From Propionibacteriaceae bacterium (lineage in GTDB: Bacteria; Actinomycetota; Actinomycetes; Propionibacteriales; Propionibacteriaceae), in contig WQZD01000001.1 in the NCBI GenBank assembly GCA_009780915.1, forward strand, positions 1 through 64,000: DNA of 64,000 nucleotides, given 5' to 3'. Shown piece by piece: positions 37,142 to 45,881 of the stretch; within the stretch, counting starts at the first letter, position 1; every line of letters begins with the position of its first letter. The position numbers and the translations under genes were made by a program. Under the pieces are notes generated by a model that saw nothing but the letters and a program-made list of their open reading frames with translations, was not told the origin of the DNA and ran no database searches.

Positions 37142-38398
37142 TCAGGGTTTCGGCTCCACCAGGATCCCGAAGAGGGTTTCCAGGGCCTGGTTGTATTCTT
37201 CCATGCGCCCGATCCGGGCCAGTTCGACGGCGGCCACGCTCGGGTGGTGCAGCAAGGCGCTCGTCGCACGGTGCAGGGACCACTCGATGGCGTCGGCCAC
37301 CTCGGGGGGGTACATCCCGCGGGCGCGGGTCAGTTCCGCGTCGATGATGTTGCCCACGTACCCACGCATGGCGGTCACGGCGGGCGCCGCGCCGCGGCCC
37401 AACTCGTCCTGGAGGAACTCGGTCACACCGTCGGTGATCATCTGCTCGGCTTGGTCGATGGACGTCTGGCACGCCGGCGGCGCGTGGACGCCGATCTCCA
37501 CGAGGTCGATCACGCGGACGGGGAGTTCCCCGGTCACGTCGGCCCCGCCGGACAGATCCACCACCACCCGTACCGAGGAGGACTCCAGGGTCGCGGCGGT
37601 GATCTTCGCCGGGCCGTTCCCGCTGGCTGCGACCAACACGTCGGTGCTCTTCAGAGAGGCCGCCAGGTCATGGGTCGGAGTCACCGCGTGCCGGTCGGCG
37701 AAGCTGGCGGCGTTGCCCGATCCCGAGTAGACGACCAGATGATCGCACCCGCGTCGCAGCAGATCCGCGACGACCGTACCGGCGTACTGTCCCGTGCCCA
37801 CGATCAGCACCCGGGCCGAGGCCCACGGATCGACGGCGTCGGTCGTGTCGGTGCCGTCGGTCAGGTCAGGACGGGGAAGGTCGGCGGTGGCCAGATCCAG
37901 CCCCACCGAGGCCAGCGAGCGTCCCACCGAGCCGAGGCCCGTCTGCGTCGCGACGGCTTTGGCTGTGCTCAAGGCGCCCTGGAAGGCGCGGCGCAACCGG
38001 GGGGAGACCCGCTCGCCGGAGACGGACAACGCCGTCTTGACTTGGCCGAGGATCTCGGATTCGCCCACGACCATGGACTCCAGTCCCGTGGCCACACGGT
38101 ATAGATGCTCGACCGCGCCAGGCCCGGAGTGGCTGTAGAAGGCGTCGACCAACTCGTCCGACAGGTGCGGGATCAGTTCGCGGATGGTCCCCATCGCCAA
38201 ACCCACGGCGCCGTGGAAGGTGTTGGCTTCGAGATAGATCTCGAATCGGTTGCAGGTCGCTAGCATCACCTGGCCGTCCGTGTGGACGCCGATGTGACGG
38301 GCTAGGGAATTGCCGATTTCTTTGGACGATTCTGCGAGTGCGGCTAAATCACTGGGCTGAGCCTCCCTGTGGCTGATACCGACGCACAACAATGGCAT
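37142..38398 (-). CDS. hemA: Glutamyl-tRNA reductase
   Basis: The enzyme of ~418 residues reduces glutamyl-tRNA(Glu) to glutamate-1-semialdehyde with NADPH. It has VGISHREAQ at the N-terminus, the active-site Cys in LATCNRFEIY, and SGPGAVEHLYRVATGLESMVVGE followed by ILGQVK. The NADPH-binding VLIVGTGQYAGTVV and the C-terminal dimerisation helix region are present. The frame begins at 38407, but a -10-like TAAGAT at 38411-38406 ends seven bases before the ATG at 38398, so a leaderless mRNA starting at that ATG is preferred. The first step of heme/cobalamin supply, next to B12-dependent mutAB. Confidence 0.94.
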   Translation of the reverse strand: MPLLCVGISHREAQPSDLAALAESSKEIGNSLARHIGVHTDGQVMLATCNRFEIYLEANTFHGAVGLAMGTIRELIPHLSDELVDAFYSHSGPGAVEHLYRVATGLESMVVGESEILGQVKTALSVSGERVSPRLRRAFQGALSTAKAVATQTGLGSVGRSLASVGLDLATADLPRPDLTDGTDTTDAVDPWASARVLIVGTGQYAGTVVADLLRRGCDHLVVYSGSGNAASFADRHAVTPTHDLAASLKSTDVLVAASGNGPAKITAATLESSSVRVVVDLSGGADVTGELPVRVIDLVEIGVHAPPACQTSIDQAEQMITDGVTEFLQDELGRGAAPAVTAMRGYVGNIIDAELTRARGMYPPEVADAIEWSLHRATSALLHHPSVAAVELARIGRMEEYNQALETLFGILVEPKP

Positions 38399-38435
38399 GC
38401 GCGACATCTTACTGCCTCAGTGGGCCATGCACCAA
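38399..38435 (-). promoter_or_regulatory. Probable leaderless promoter of hemA
   Basis: Read on the minus strand: TTGGTG (38435-38430), 18 bases, TAAGAT (38411-38406), seven bases, ATG (38398). The spacing from -10 to ATG leaves no room for a 5' leader, and no Shine-Dalgarno is seen. Confidence 0.45.
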
Positions 38436-38598
38436 GGCGGCTGATCACGACTATCGGTCATGCGTCGTCGTTTGCAGGTTATCGACCACTGACGCGAACG
38501 CGATAGGGTGAAGATAGAGAATTCCGCAATGGAAAAACGCGCGCGTGTCGGTTGTCACGCTGGCGCGAGCGAAACCACCTACCCGAGAAGGGAAGTCA

Positions 38599-40458
38599 AT
38601 GACGGACGAACGGATGGTGCTGGCGGGTGATTTTCCCACCGCCACACAAGAAGAATGGGACACAGAGGTTCTGAAGGCGCTGAACAGGAAGCGTCCGCCC
38701 GGCTCACAGTTGACCATCGAGCAGGCCATCAAGCGCCTCACGACAGTCATGGTGGACGGTGTCGAGATCGACCCGCTCTATTTGAAGCCCGACGACCAGC
38801 GGATCGGGTACCCGGCGCAGACGCCCTTCACGCGTGGCGCCGCCCTGGCTGATCCCGCCGCGCCCTGGGTGGTCGCCCAGTTGATGGAGGACCCGGACGT
38901 CGCCCGCGCGGCCGAGGCCATCCTCGCCGACCTGAACGCCGGCGCCACCGGCGTGTGGGCACGCGTGGACGCCGACGCCGTCAAACCCAGCGACCTCGGG
39001 ACCGTCCTCGCCGGCGTCGAGCCCGAGGCCGCGTCCATCGCGGTCAGTTCCGTGTCGCGCCAGGCGGAGGCGGCCGACGCCCTCCTGGATTTCTGGGCTG
39101 CGACCGGGAAGACGGACGTGAGCGGCAACCTCGGCATCGACCCGATGGCCGCCGCGGCCGTGACAGGCGACGGCGCCGACCTGAGCCAGCTCGCGTCGTG
39201 GGTGGGCAAAGCCAAGGCCTATTCACGTGTGCGTGCCCTGACGGTCGACGTCACGCCGTACGACAACGCCGGGGCCGGCGACATCGACCAACTGGCGTTC
39301 GCGATCGCCACGGGCATCGAGTACGCCCGTGCCCTGGACGACCAGGGCCTGTCGGCCCTCGACGCGTTCGACCAGATCGCCTTCCGCGTGTCGGCCACCG
39401 CCGACGAGTTCCTCACCATCGCCCGTCTGCGCGCCCTGAGGCGTGTGTGGGCCCGCGTGGGCGAGGTGCTGGACGTGCCGGAATCCCATCGCGGCGCCAT
39501 CCAGCACGCGGTGACCAGTTGGCGCATCGTCTCCAAGGACGATCCGTGGGTCAATCTCTTGCGTCACACGATCGCCACCTTCTCGGCCGCCGTGGGCGGC
39601 GCGGAGATCGTCACGGTCCTGCCCCATGACACGGCGTACGGCCTGCCCACCCCCTTCTCTCGCCGCGTGGCCCGCAACATCCAGTTGGTGGCCGCCGAAG
39701 AGTCGCACCTGGGCGCGTCCAAGGACCCGGCCGGAGGCGCGTGGGTCTTCGAGTCGCTCACCGAGCAGTTGGCGCAGAAGGCCTGGGCGCGAGTCCAGCA
39801 GATCGAGTCCCTCGGCGGGATGTCGCAGGCGCTGGCCGGCGGCCAGGTCGCCGCGTGGATCGACGCCACCGCGACAGAGCGAGCCGCACGACTGGCCACG
39901 CGCAAACTGCCGTTGACTGGCGTGTCCATGTTCCCGAAGCAGGACGAAGAGCCACTGGCGCAGTTCGTCCCCCGGCCGGCTCGTCCGGCGTACGCGGGGC
40001 TCGTGCCCCACCGGGACTCGGAGGTCTTCGAGGACCTGCGTGACCGCTCGCGCGCCCACGAGGCGTTCACCGGGCGCAAGCCGAGGGTCGTCCTGGCCTG
40101 TCTGGGCGAGCGGCGCGACTTCGGCGCCCGCGAGCAGTTCACGACCAACCTCTTGCTCGTCGGAGGGCTGGAGTTCATCGAGGTGGAAGGCCCCACGCCC
40201 GACGAGATCGTCGCCACAGCCCGCGAGGTGGAGACCCCTCTGGTGATCCTGGCCTCGTCCGGCAAGGTGTACGCCGAGCAGGCGATCGCGGCGGCCGAGG
40301 CCGCCAGGACCGCCGGGCTCGAGGTGTGGCTCGCAGGCCGTATCACTGAGATCGACGACGATCGGGCCCAGGGCCTGATCGCTGGCGAGATCTTCGACGG
40401 CATGAACGTCGTCGCCTTCCTCACCGACACTCTGGATAACTTAGGAGTTGCAGAATGA
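38599..40458 (+). CDS. mutA: Methylmalonyl-CoA mutase, small (beta) subunit
   Basis: The 619-residue non-catalytic partner of MutB belongs to the heterodimeric enzyme typical of propionibacteria. It is homologous to MutB over the TIM-barrel and flavodoxin-like domains, but the C-terminal domain ([20 protein letters not shown]) lacks the DxHxxG cobalamin-binding motif, as expected. The frame is open 18 codons upstream; the ATG at 38599 follows GAGAAGGGA. It is divergent from hemA across 200 bases, with no cobalamin riboswitch recognised there. The stop overlaps mutB (ATGA). Confidence 0.95.
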   Translation: MTDERMVLAGDFPTATQEEWDTEVLKALNRKRPPGSQLTIEQAIKRLTTVMVDGVEIDPLYLKPDDQRIGYPAQTPFTRGAALADPAAPWVVAQLMEDPDVARAAEAILADLNAGATGVWARVDADAVKPSDLGTVLAGVEPEAASIAVSSVSRQAEAADALLDFWAATGKTDVSGNLGIDPMAAAAVTGDGADLSQLASWVGKAKAYSRVRALTVDVTPYDNAGAGDIDQLAFAIATGIEYARALDDQGLSALDAFDQIAFRVSATADEFLTIARLRALRRVWARVGEVLDVPESHRGAIQHAVTSWRIVSKDDPWVNLLRHTIATFSAAVGGAEIVTVLPHDTAYGLPTPFSRRVARNIQLVAAEESHLGASKDPAGGAWVFESLTEQLAQKAWARVQQIESLGGMSQALAGGQVAAWIDATATERAARLATRKLPLTGVSMFPKQDEEPLAQFVPRPARPAYAGLVPHRDSEVFEDLRDRSRAHEAFTGRKPRVVLACLGERRDFGAREQFTTNLLLVGGLEFIEVEGPTPDEIVATAREVETPLVILASSGKVYAEQAIAAAEAARTAGLEVWLAGRITEIDDDRAQGLIAGEIFDGMNVVAFLTDTLDNLGVAE

Positions 40459-42611
40459 GCATTCCACGTTTTGATTCCATCGACCTGGGCTCGCCGGTCC
40501 CACCGGCGGGACAGGCCGCGCCATCGACCAGCGGCGGTTGGGAGACTCCCGAGCAACTCCTCGTGCCCCCGCTGTACACCGACGCCGACCTGGTAGGTGT
40601 GGACTTCCTCCACACCTACCCCGGACTTCCGCCGTACCTGCGCGGGCCGTACCCGACCATGTACGTCAACCAGCCGTGGACGATCCGTCAGTACGCCGGG
40701 TTCTCCACCGCCGCCGACTCCAACGCCTTCTACCGGCGCAACCTCGCGGCCGGTCAGAAGGGGTTGTCCATCGCCTTCGACCTCGCCACCCACCGCGGGT
40801 ACGACTCGGACAACCCCCGAGTGACCGGTGACGTGGGCATGGCCGGCGTGGCCGTGGACTCGATCCTGGACATGCGCCAACTGTTCGCCGGCATCCCGCT
40901 GGACCAGATGAGCGTGTCCATGACGATGAACGGCGCTGTCCTCCCGATCATGGCCCTGTACATCGTGGCCGCCGAAGAGCAGGGCGTGAAGCCGGAGCAG
41001 TTGAACGGCACGATCCAGAACGACATCCTCAAGGAGTTCATGGTCCGCAACACGTACATCTATCCGCCCACCCCCTCGATGCGGATCATCTCGGAGATCT
41101 TCGCGTACACCACGGCCCACATGCCGAGGTTCAACCCGATCTCGATCTCCGGCTACCACATGCAGGAGGCCGGCGCCACCGCCGACCTGGAGATGGCGTA
41201 CACCCTGGCCGACGGCGTGGAGTACATCCGCGCCGGCGAGTCCGTCGGGCTGAAGGTCGACGACTTCGCGCCCCGGCTGTCCTTCTTCTGGGGGACGGGC
41301 ATCAACTTCTTCATGGAAGTGGCCAAGCTGCGGGCGGCTCGCTTGCTCTGGTCGCGTCTGGTCCGCCAGTTCAACCCGTCCAACCCGAAGTCGATGAGCC
41401 TGCGGGCCCACACACAGACCTCGGGGTGGTCGCTGACCGCGCAGGACGTGTACAACAACGTCGCCCGTACCTGCATCGAGGCCATGTCCGCGACCCAGGG
41501 GCACACCCAGTCCCTGCACACGAACTCCCTCGACGAGGCCATCGCCCTGCCGACCGACTTCTCCGCCCGTATCGCCCGCAACACTCAGTTGTTCATCCAG
41601 CAGGAGTCGGGCACCACGCGCTCGGTCGACCCGTGGGCCGGGTCGGCGTACGTGGAGAAGCTCACCCACGACCTGGCGAAGCTGGGCTGGGAGCACATCC
41701 AGGAGGTCGAGCAGGCCGGTGGCATGGCCAAGGCCATCGAGGCCGGCATCCCCAAGATGCGCATCGAGGAGGCCGCGGCCCGTACCCAGGCCCGCATCGA
41801 CTCCGGGACGCAGACGATCATCGGCGTGAACAAGTACCTCGTCGAGGACGATCAGTTGCCCGAGGTCCTCAAGGTCGACAACAAGGCCGTACGCGACGAG
41901 CAGATCGCCAAGCTGAACCAGTTGCGCGCCGAGCGCGACGAGGGGCAGACCCAGGCCGCGTTGGAGAAGCTGACATGGGCGGCTGGCAACCAGGACTCCA
42001 CAGATCCCGACCGCAACCTGCTGAAACTGGCCGTGGACGCGGCCCGTGCCAAGGCCACGGTGGGCGAGATCTCCGACGCCCTGGAGAAGGTCTTCGGCCG
42101 GTTCACAGCCCAGATCCGTACGATCTCGGGGGTGTACTCCGCCGAGACCGGATCGACTCCGGCTGTGGAGAAGGCGCGTGGCTTGGTCGAGGAGTTCGCT
42201 GAGAAGACCGGACGGCGTCCGCGTATCCTCATCGCCAAGATGGGGCAGGACGGCCATGACCGAGGGCAGAAGGTGGTCTCCACCGCGTACGCCGACCTCG
42301 GGATGGACGTCGACGTGGGCCCCCTGTTCCAGACCCCCGAGGAGGCCGCCCGTCAGGCGGTGGACTCGGACGTCCATGTGGTCGGTGTCTCGTCCTTGGC
42401 GGCGGGCCACCTGGTCTTGGTGCCTGCCCTGCGTGCGGAACTGGATCGCCTCGGCGGCCAGGACATCCTCATCACCGTGGGCGGCGTGATCCCACCGGCC
42501 GACTTCGACACCTTGTACGCCGAAGGCGCGGTGGCCATCTATCCGCCGGGGACCATCATCCCCGAGTCGGCCATCGAACTGATGGAGAGGCTGTTGAGCG
42601 TCACGGCGTGA
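40455..42611 (+). CDS. mutB: Methylmalonyl-CoA mutase, large (alpha) catalytic subunit
   Basis: The 718-residue enzyme interconverts succinyl-CoA and methylmalonyl-CoA with adenosylcobalamin, the rearrangement at the heart of propionate formation or use. It has the barrel entry [20 protein letters not shown] (residues about 56-75), [20 protein letters not shown], and the C-terminal base-off cobalamin motif D599-G-H601-D-R-G604 ([12 protein letters not shown]). The length matches characterised enzymes. It is cotranslated with mutA. Its G-protein chaperone meaB lies 4.8 kb downstream. Confidence 0.97.
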   Translation: MSIPRFDSIDLGSPVPPAGQAAPSTSGGWETPEQLLVPPLYTDADLVGVDFLHTYPGLPPYLRGPYPTMYVNQPWTIRQYAGFSTAADSNAFYRRNLAAGQKGLSIAFDLATHRGYDSDNPRVTGDVGMAGVAVDSILDMRQLFAGIPLDQMSVSMTMNGAVLPIMALYIVAAEEQGVKPEQLNGTIQNDILKEFMVRNTYIYPPTPSMRIISEIFAYTTAHMPRFNPISISGYHMQEAGATADLEMAYTLADGVEYIRAGESVGLKVDDFAPRLSFFWGTGINFFMEVAKLRAARLLWSRLVRQFNPSNPKSMSLRAHTQTSGWSLTAQDVYNNVARTCIEAMSATQGHTQSLHTNSLDEAIALPTDFSARIARNTQLFIQQESGTTRSVDPWAGSAYVEKLTHDLAKLGWEHIQEVEQAGGMAKAIEAGIPKMRIEEAAARTQARIDSGTQTIIGVNKYLVEDDQLPEVLKVDNKAVRDEQIAKLNQLRAERDEGQTQAALEKLTWAAGNQDSTDPDRNLLKLAVDAARAKATVGEISDALEKVFGRFTAQIRTISGVYSAETGSTPAVEKARGLVEEFAEKTGRRPRILIAKMGQDGHDRGQKVVSTAYADLGMDVDVGPLFQTPEEAARQAVDSDVHVVGVSSLAAGHLVLVPALRAELDRLGGQDILITVGGVIPPADFDTLYAEGAVAIYPPGTIIPESAIELMERLLSVTA

Positions 42612-42659
42612 GCGAGTCAGCCGGAGCGCGTTGATGACGTGCGATGGGCGATCATCGAT

Positions 42660-42690
42660 GTGTGGCGGGTCCTGTGTGGGCCCGCCACAC
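42660..42690 (+). terminator. Hairpin terminator after mutAB
   Basis: GTGTGGCGGG (42660-42669) pairs perfectly with CCCGCCACAC (42681-42690) around an 11-base loop, about 50 bases after the mutB stop. The stem is strong and GC-rich; there is no T-run, which is common for actinobacterial terminators. Confidence 0.55.
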
Positions 42691-42769
42691 GCGTATGTTG
42701 GGCCGGGGGTCGTGCTCAGCGGCGGGGTGCTGTCTGCGGGAACGCTGCGCGGGCGTACGGACGCCCCAT

Positions 42770-42787
42770 ATCTGATAATCTGATTTT
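42770..42787 (+). promoter_or_regulatory. -10 region with direct repeat before the antitoxin gene (leaderless)
   Basis: ATCTGAT occurs twice (42770-42776 and 42778-42784) with one base between. A -10-like GATAAT (42774-42779) lies inside, and the GTG start at 42788 comes eight bases after it, with no Shine-Dalgarno. The repeat over the promoter fits autoregulation by the antitoxin. Confidence 0.4.
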
Positions 42788-43090
42788 GTGAGCACTGTGG
42801 ACATCCCAACCCTTCTGAGCGCGACCCAAGCGAGCCGCCATTTCGCGGATGTCTTGGAACGCGCTCGTCATGGTGAGAGTTTCATGGTGACGTTACGCGG
42901 CGAACAGGTGGCCCGGATCGTGCCGCCACCAGAGGCGGCGCCCAACGGGGCGGCCGTCCTGGCTTTCCTCCAGTCGTGGAAACCCGATCTGGAGGGGTTC
43001 ACTCAGGAGATCATCGACGCGGTGGAGTCAGTGCGCAGCCCCCATGATCGTGACAGGGAGAGGCTGGCATGGGTCGACGACTATCGCTAG
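42788..43090 (+). CDS. Antitoxin, Phd/YefM family
   Basis: The 100-residue product has an N-terminal DNA-binding half (LLSATQASRHFADVLERARH, then GESFMVTLRGEQVARIVP), typical of Phd/YefM antitoxins, and an acidic C-terminal half (WKPDLEGFTQEIIDAVESVR) that would wrap the toxin. The GTG start appears leaderless. It overlaps the PIN toxin gene by 22 bases, so expression is coupled. Confidence 0.85.
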   Translation: MSTVDIPTLLSATQASRHFADVLERARHGESFMVTLRGEQVARIVPPPEAAPNGAAVLAFLQSWKPDLEGFTQEIIDAVESVRSPHDRDRERLAWVDDYR

Positions 43091-43470
43091 ACACGTCCGT
43101 CCTCATCGGTCTGGAGCGGGGATCCTTGGACCACTCGATCTTGCGTCCCGACGATGACATCTGCGTCCCGCTGATCGTCGTCGCCGAGTACATGGTCGGT
43201 GTGGCTCTGGCTCAGCCGGCGTACCAACCGAGGATGCGAGACTTCCTCGATGGGCTCCTCTCAGTGGTGAGCGTGCTGCCCTATGACGAGGAGACTCTCG
43301 ACACCCATGTCGGCTTGTTGGCATGGACGATCCAGCACGGGGTCGCACGCGGCCAGCATGATCTGATGATCGCGGCTGCGGCGGTGGTGACAGGTCGTGT
43401 CCTGATGACATGTGACAAGCGTGCTCGATTCGAGGAATTGCCAGGGCTCCAGGTCGACCTGCTGGGGTGA
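43069..43470 (+). CDS. vapC: Toxin, PIN domain ribonuclease (VapC-like)
   Basis: The 133-residue PIN-domain protein has acidic residues at the expected places: D in SLDTSVLIGLE (strand 1), E in VAEYMVGV, and D in QHDLMIAAAA followed by TCDKRARFE. These coordinate Mg for RNA cleavage. It forms a type II toxin-antitoxin pair with the upstream Phd/YefM protein. The target RNA is unknown. Confidence 0.87.
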   Translation: MGRRLSLDTSVLIGLERGSLDHSILRPDDDICVPLIVVAEYMVGVALAQPAYQPRMRDFLDGLLSVVSVLPYDEETLDTHVGLLAWTIQHGVARGQHDLMIAAAAVVTGRVLMTCDKRARFEELPGLQVDLLG

Positions 43471-43495
43471 GACGCTGTGGTGTCAACGAGACCGT

Positions 43496-43957
43496 TCACG
43501 CCTCCATGATCAGCGTGACCGGACCATGGTTGGTCAAGGTGACCTCCATCATGGCGCCGAAGACGCCCGTCTCCACGTGGGCGCCGAGGGCGCGCAGGGA
43601 CGCGACGAAATGGTCGAAGAGGGGTTTGGCGACGTCGGCCTTGGCGGCGTCGTCCCAGGAGGGACGCCGTCCCTTCCGCGTGTCGGCGTACAAGGTGAAT
43701 TGGCTGACGGCGAGGATGGGGGCGCCGATGTCGCTGGCTGAGACGTCCCCTCGGCTCCACGCCTCGGGGTCGGGCGCGTCGGTCGCGTCGAGGACGCGAA
43801 GGTTCCAGATCTTGGAGGCCAGCTTCTCGGCGGTGGCCGGTGTGTCGTCGTGGGTCACGCCGACGAGGAGCAACAGGCCGGGCGAGGGCAGGCGGCCCAC
43901 GACCTGAGAGTCCACGCTGACATGCGCGTGCGCGGCTCTTTGCAGGACGACTCTCAT
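43496..43957 (-). CDS. dtd: D-aminoacyl-tRNA deacylase
   Basis: The 153-residue enzyme hydrolyses D-amino acids (and glycine) from mischarged tRNA. It has [17 protein letters not shown] (residues about 78-94), the canonical SQxTL motif, and the C-terminal cross-subunit motif [10 protein letters not shown] (NxGPV). The start is [15 protein letters not shown] at ATG 43957, preceded by AAGGAGA; the frame continues 54 codons upstream through repetitive intergenic DNA and is rejected. It stands convergent to the toxin gene. Confidence 0.92.
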   Translation of the reverse strand: MRVVLQRAAHAHVSVDSQVVGRLPSPGLLLLVGVTHDDTPATAEKLASKIWNLRVLDATDAPDPEAWSRGDVSASDIGAPILAVSQFTLYADTRKGRRPSWDDAAKADVAKPLFDHFVASLRALGAHVETGVFGAMMEVTLTNHGPVTLIMEA

Positions 43958-43965
43958 GATTCTCC

Positions 43966-44177
43966 TTGTCGGGTGGTGATCGGTGGAGTGTGGCCGGGTC
44001 GGCGGGTGGTCGTTGGAATGTGGCCGGGTCGAACGGTGGACCGGGGGTCCGACTTCCGTCGAGTGACACCTTTTTGAGGCCATGCAGTCGTGATCACGCG
44101 AGAATCGCCACAAAACCATGTCACTCGATCACGTGGGTGAACGATGCTAGTGGGCGTGCAACCGGGTCGGGGAGTGG
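43966..44177. other. Intergenic region with short tandem and inverted repeats
   Basis: TGTGGCCGGGTCG occurs at about 43988 and 44021 (33-base spacing). An inverted pair CGAGTGACA (44060-44068) / TGTCACTCG (44119-44127) flanks a stretch containing CGTGATCACG (44089-44098). No gene is seen. The arms are too far apart for a simple terminator. Confidence 0.4.
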
Positions 44178-44954
44178 TCATAGGCGTACGGCGAGTTCGG
44201 CGGCGATGCGCAGATAGCGTGCCCTGGGTTCAGCCGGGAGGGTGCCGAGCAGCCGGGGATCCCAGGTCTGGTCGGTCAGCGCGTCGGCGGCGTACAGGAA
44301 CTGGTGGATGGCGACCTGGCGGAACCGGGCCACGGCGGCCAGTGCCGACGCTTCCATGTCCACGGCGACGCAGCCCTCGCGTACCCGCTTGGCCGTGGTG
44401 GCCTGGGTCTCGCGGAAGAAGGCGTCGGTCGTCCACACCTTGCCCAGGGTGTGGGGGACGCTCAGCGCGTCGAGGATGGCGGCGGTCTTGGCCGCCGAAG
44501 GGATCGCGATCTCGTCGGAGGCGGGCGCGTAATGGTAGCTGGTCCCCTCGTCGCGGTAGGCCGAGGTCGGGACGATGAGCCCGCCGGACTCGATCTCGGG
44601 GACGAGCGCGCCGCAGGTGCCGAAGACCACGAAGGTGGTCGTGCCGTAGGCGATGGCCGTCTCCACCAGGGCCACAGCCGCCGGGGCGCCGATGGGGGAC
44701 AGGGCGGCGCCCAGGACGCGGCCGGAGTGGGAGAAGGAGTACGCCCGGCCCATGATGCCCGGGGAGTCCGAGAGGGGGGCCTCCTCGAGGTCCAGGCTCG
44801 CCAGCGGCGTGGTGTCGTACTGGTCGAGGAAGACGGCGAACGTACGCGGCTGGAAGGTCACGAGCATGGTGTCGGGGAACCCCGGGATGGGCTTCACCAT
44901 GTCCCTCGGCGAGATGATCTCGGGGGTGTACGGGTCGTAGCTGTGCGTGATCAT
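44178..44954 (-). CDS. Nucleoside phosphorylase (uridine phosphorylase-like)
   Basis: The 258-residue product belongs to the PNP/UDP phosphorylase superfamily, which splits nucleosides with phosphate into base and ribose-1-phosphate. It has FGTCGALVPEIESGGLIVPT (phosphate/ribose region) and CVAVDMEASALAAVARF, where the M-E pair binds ribose. WTTDAFFRET is the typical specificity strand before it. The ATG at 44954 follows GAAGGG; the frame stays open 163 codons further upstream, but that part is encoded by 42-base tandem repeats and is not considered coding. Confidence 0.85.
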   Translation of the reverse strand: MITHSYDPYTPEIISPRDMVKPIPGFPDTMLVTFQPRTFAVFLDQYDTTPLASLDLEEAPLSDSPGIMGRAYSFSHSGRVLGAALSPIGAPAAVALVETAIAYGTTTFVVFGTCGALVPEIESGGLIVPTSAYRDEGTSYHYAPASDEIAIPSAAKTAAILDALSVPHTLGKVWTTDAFFRETQATTAKRVREGCVAVDMEASALAAVARFRQVAIHQFLYAADALTDQTWDPRLLGTLPAEPRARYLRIAAELAVRL

Positions 44955-45120
44955 CCTGACGCCCTTCCTGATCGGCAATAGGTGATGTGCATGGCGGTTC
45001 GCTGAGTCCATGATAGCCGTCCTGGGTGCCCTCGGGGTCCCACGCACGGCGGGTCGTCGGCCCGAACGATCAGGACATCGGTGACGTTGGGGCGTCGGGT
45101 CGTCGGTGACGGTTGTGGGT

Positions 45121-45383
45121 GTGGTGGGGGTGCCTGTTTCTTCGTGGGGGCGTGAACTGTTGGTGGTGGTGGTGCCTGTTTCTTCGTGGGGGCGTGAACC
45201 GTGGGTCGTGGTGGTGCCTGTTTCTTCGTGGGGGCGTGAACCGTGGGTCGTGGTGGTGCCTGTTCCGTCGCGGGGGCGCGAACCGTGGGTCGTGGTGGTG
45301 CCTGTTCCGTCGCGGGGGCGCGAACCGTGGGTCGTGGTGGTGCCTGTTCCGTCGCGGGGGCGCGAACCGTGCGTTTTAGTCTG
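45121..45383. repeat. Tandem array, 42-base unit, six copies
   Basis: TGCCTGTT recurs at 45131, 45173, 45215, 45257, 45299 and 45341: an exact 42-base period. Each unit contains GGGGGCGTGAACCGTGG or GGGGGCGCGAACCGTGG, i.e. one arm of the hairpin-repeat family. The first three units read TTTCTTCGTG and the last three TTCCGTCGCG at the same place, so the array grew in two steps. Because 42 is a multiple of three, all frames stay open across it. Confidence 0.85.
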
Positions 45384-45616
45384 AAAAAGCACGGTTGGTG
45401 CCCCCGCAGATTTCCAGGGGGCGCGAACCGTGCGTTTGTGCATGGATGTGCACGGTTCGTGCCCCCGCGGTTAGTGGTGGGGGTGCCTGTTTCGTCGTGG
45501 GGGCGTGAACTGTTGGTTTTGCCCCGGGAAATCGCAGTTCGTGCCCCCATAGTTTTTCGGGGGGCGCGAACTGTCGGTTTGGTGCATGATTATTCGCAGT
45601 TCGTGCCCCCGCGAAT
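45355..45616. repeat. Four hairpin repeats with covarying stems (locus B)
   Basis: The hairpins start at about 45356, 45416, 45499 and 45559, each with a GGGGGCG(C/T)GAAC arm and a GTTCGTGCCCCC-type return arm. Two have arms GAACCGTGC / GCACGGTT and two have GAACTG / CAGTTC: the stem bases change on both sides together, so pairing is kept. Loops differ, which argues against simple copying. Confidence 0.75.
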
Positions 45617-45670
45617 GGGTGAACTCCCGGGGTGGGTGGGTCCCCGCGGTAGGCGGTACCCCGGGGTCAG

Positions 45671-45845
45671 GTGGCGCCCGGGTGAGGTGGTGTCCCCGGG
45701 TCGGGTGGCGCCCGGGTGAGGTGGCGCCCGGGTGAGGTGGCGCCCAGGTCGGGTGGCGCCCAGGTCGGGTGGCGCCCAGGTCGGGTGGCGCCCGGCTCAG
45801 GTGGCGCCCGGGTCGGGTGGCGCCCCGGGCAAGGTGGTACCCCCA
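45671..45845. repeat. Minisatellite, 16-base unit GTGGCGCCCAGGTCGG
   Basis: Units start at 45671, then (after one 18-base variant unit at 45687) at 45705, 45721, 45737, 45753, 45769, 45785, 45801 and 45817, with variants GGGTGAG and GGCTCAG at the end of the unit. Each holds the palindrome GGCGCC. Degenerate relatives extend to about 45620 and 45880. It abuts the C-terminus of the YcaQ-like gene. Confidence 0.85.
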
Positions 45846-45881
45846 GGTCAGATGGCCCCCTTCAGTGGTACGTGGTGCGCC

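Noticed and set aside
38408-38598. Cobalamin riboswitch between hemA and mutA
   Set aside because: The 190-base gap lacks a recognisable B12-box or the long leader such riboswitches need; mutA has an ordinary Shine-Dalgarno.
39564-42809. 1081-residue open frame on the minus strand across mutA/mutB
   Set aside because: Shadow frame opposite two well-identified genes; composition biased to Gly/His/Arg/Val, no domain.
45106-45384. Plus-strand frame of VVVPVSSWGREPW repeats
   Set aside because: Explained entirely by the 42-base tandem repeat; no start signal or conservation argument.
45121-45845. CRISPR array
   Set aside because: Units are directly tandem (42 and 16 bases) without unique spacers, and no cas genes are near.
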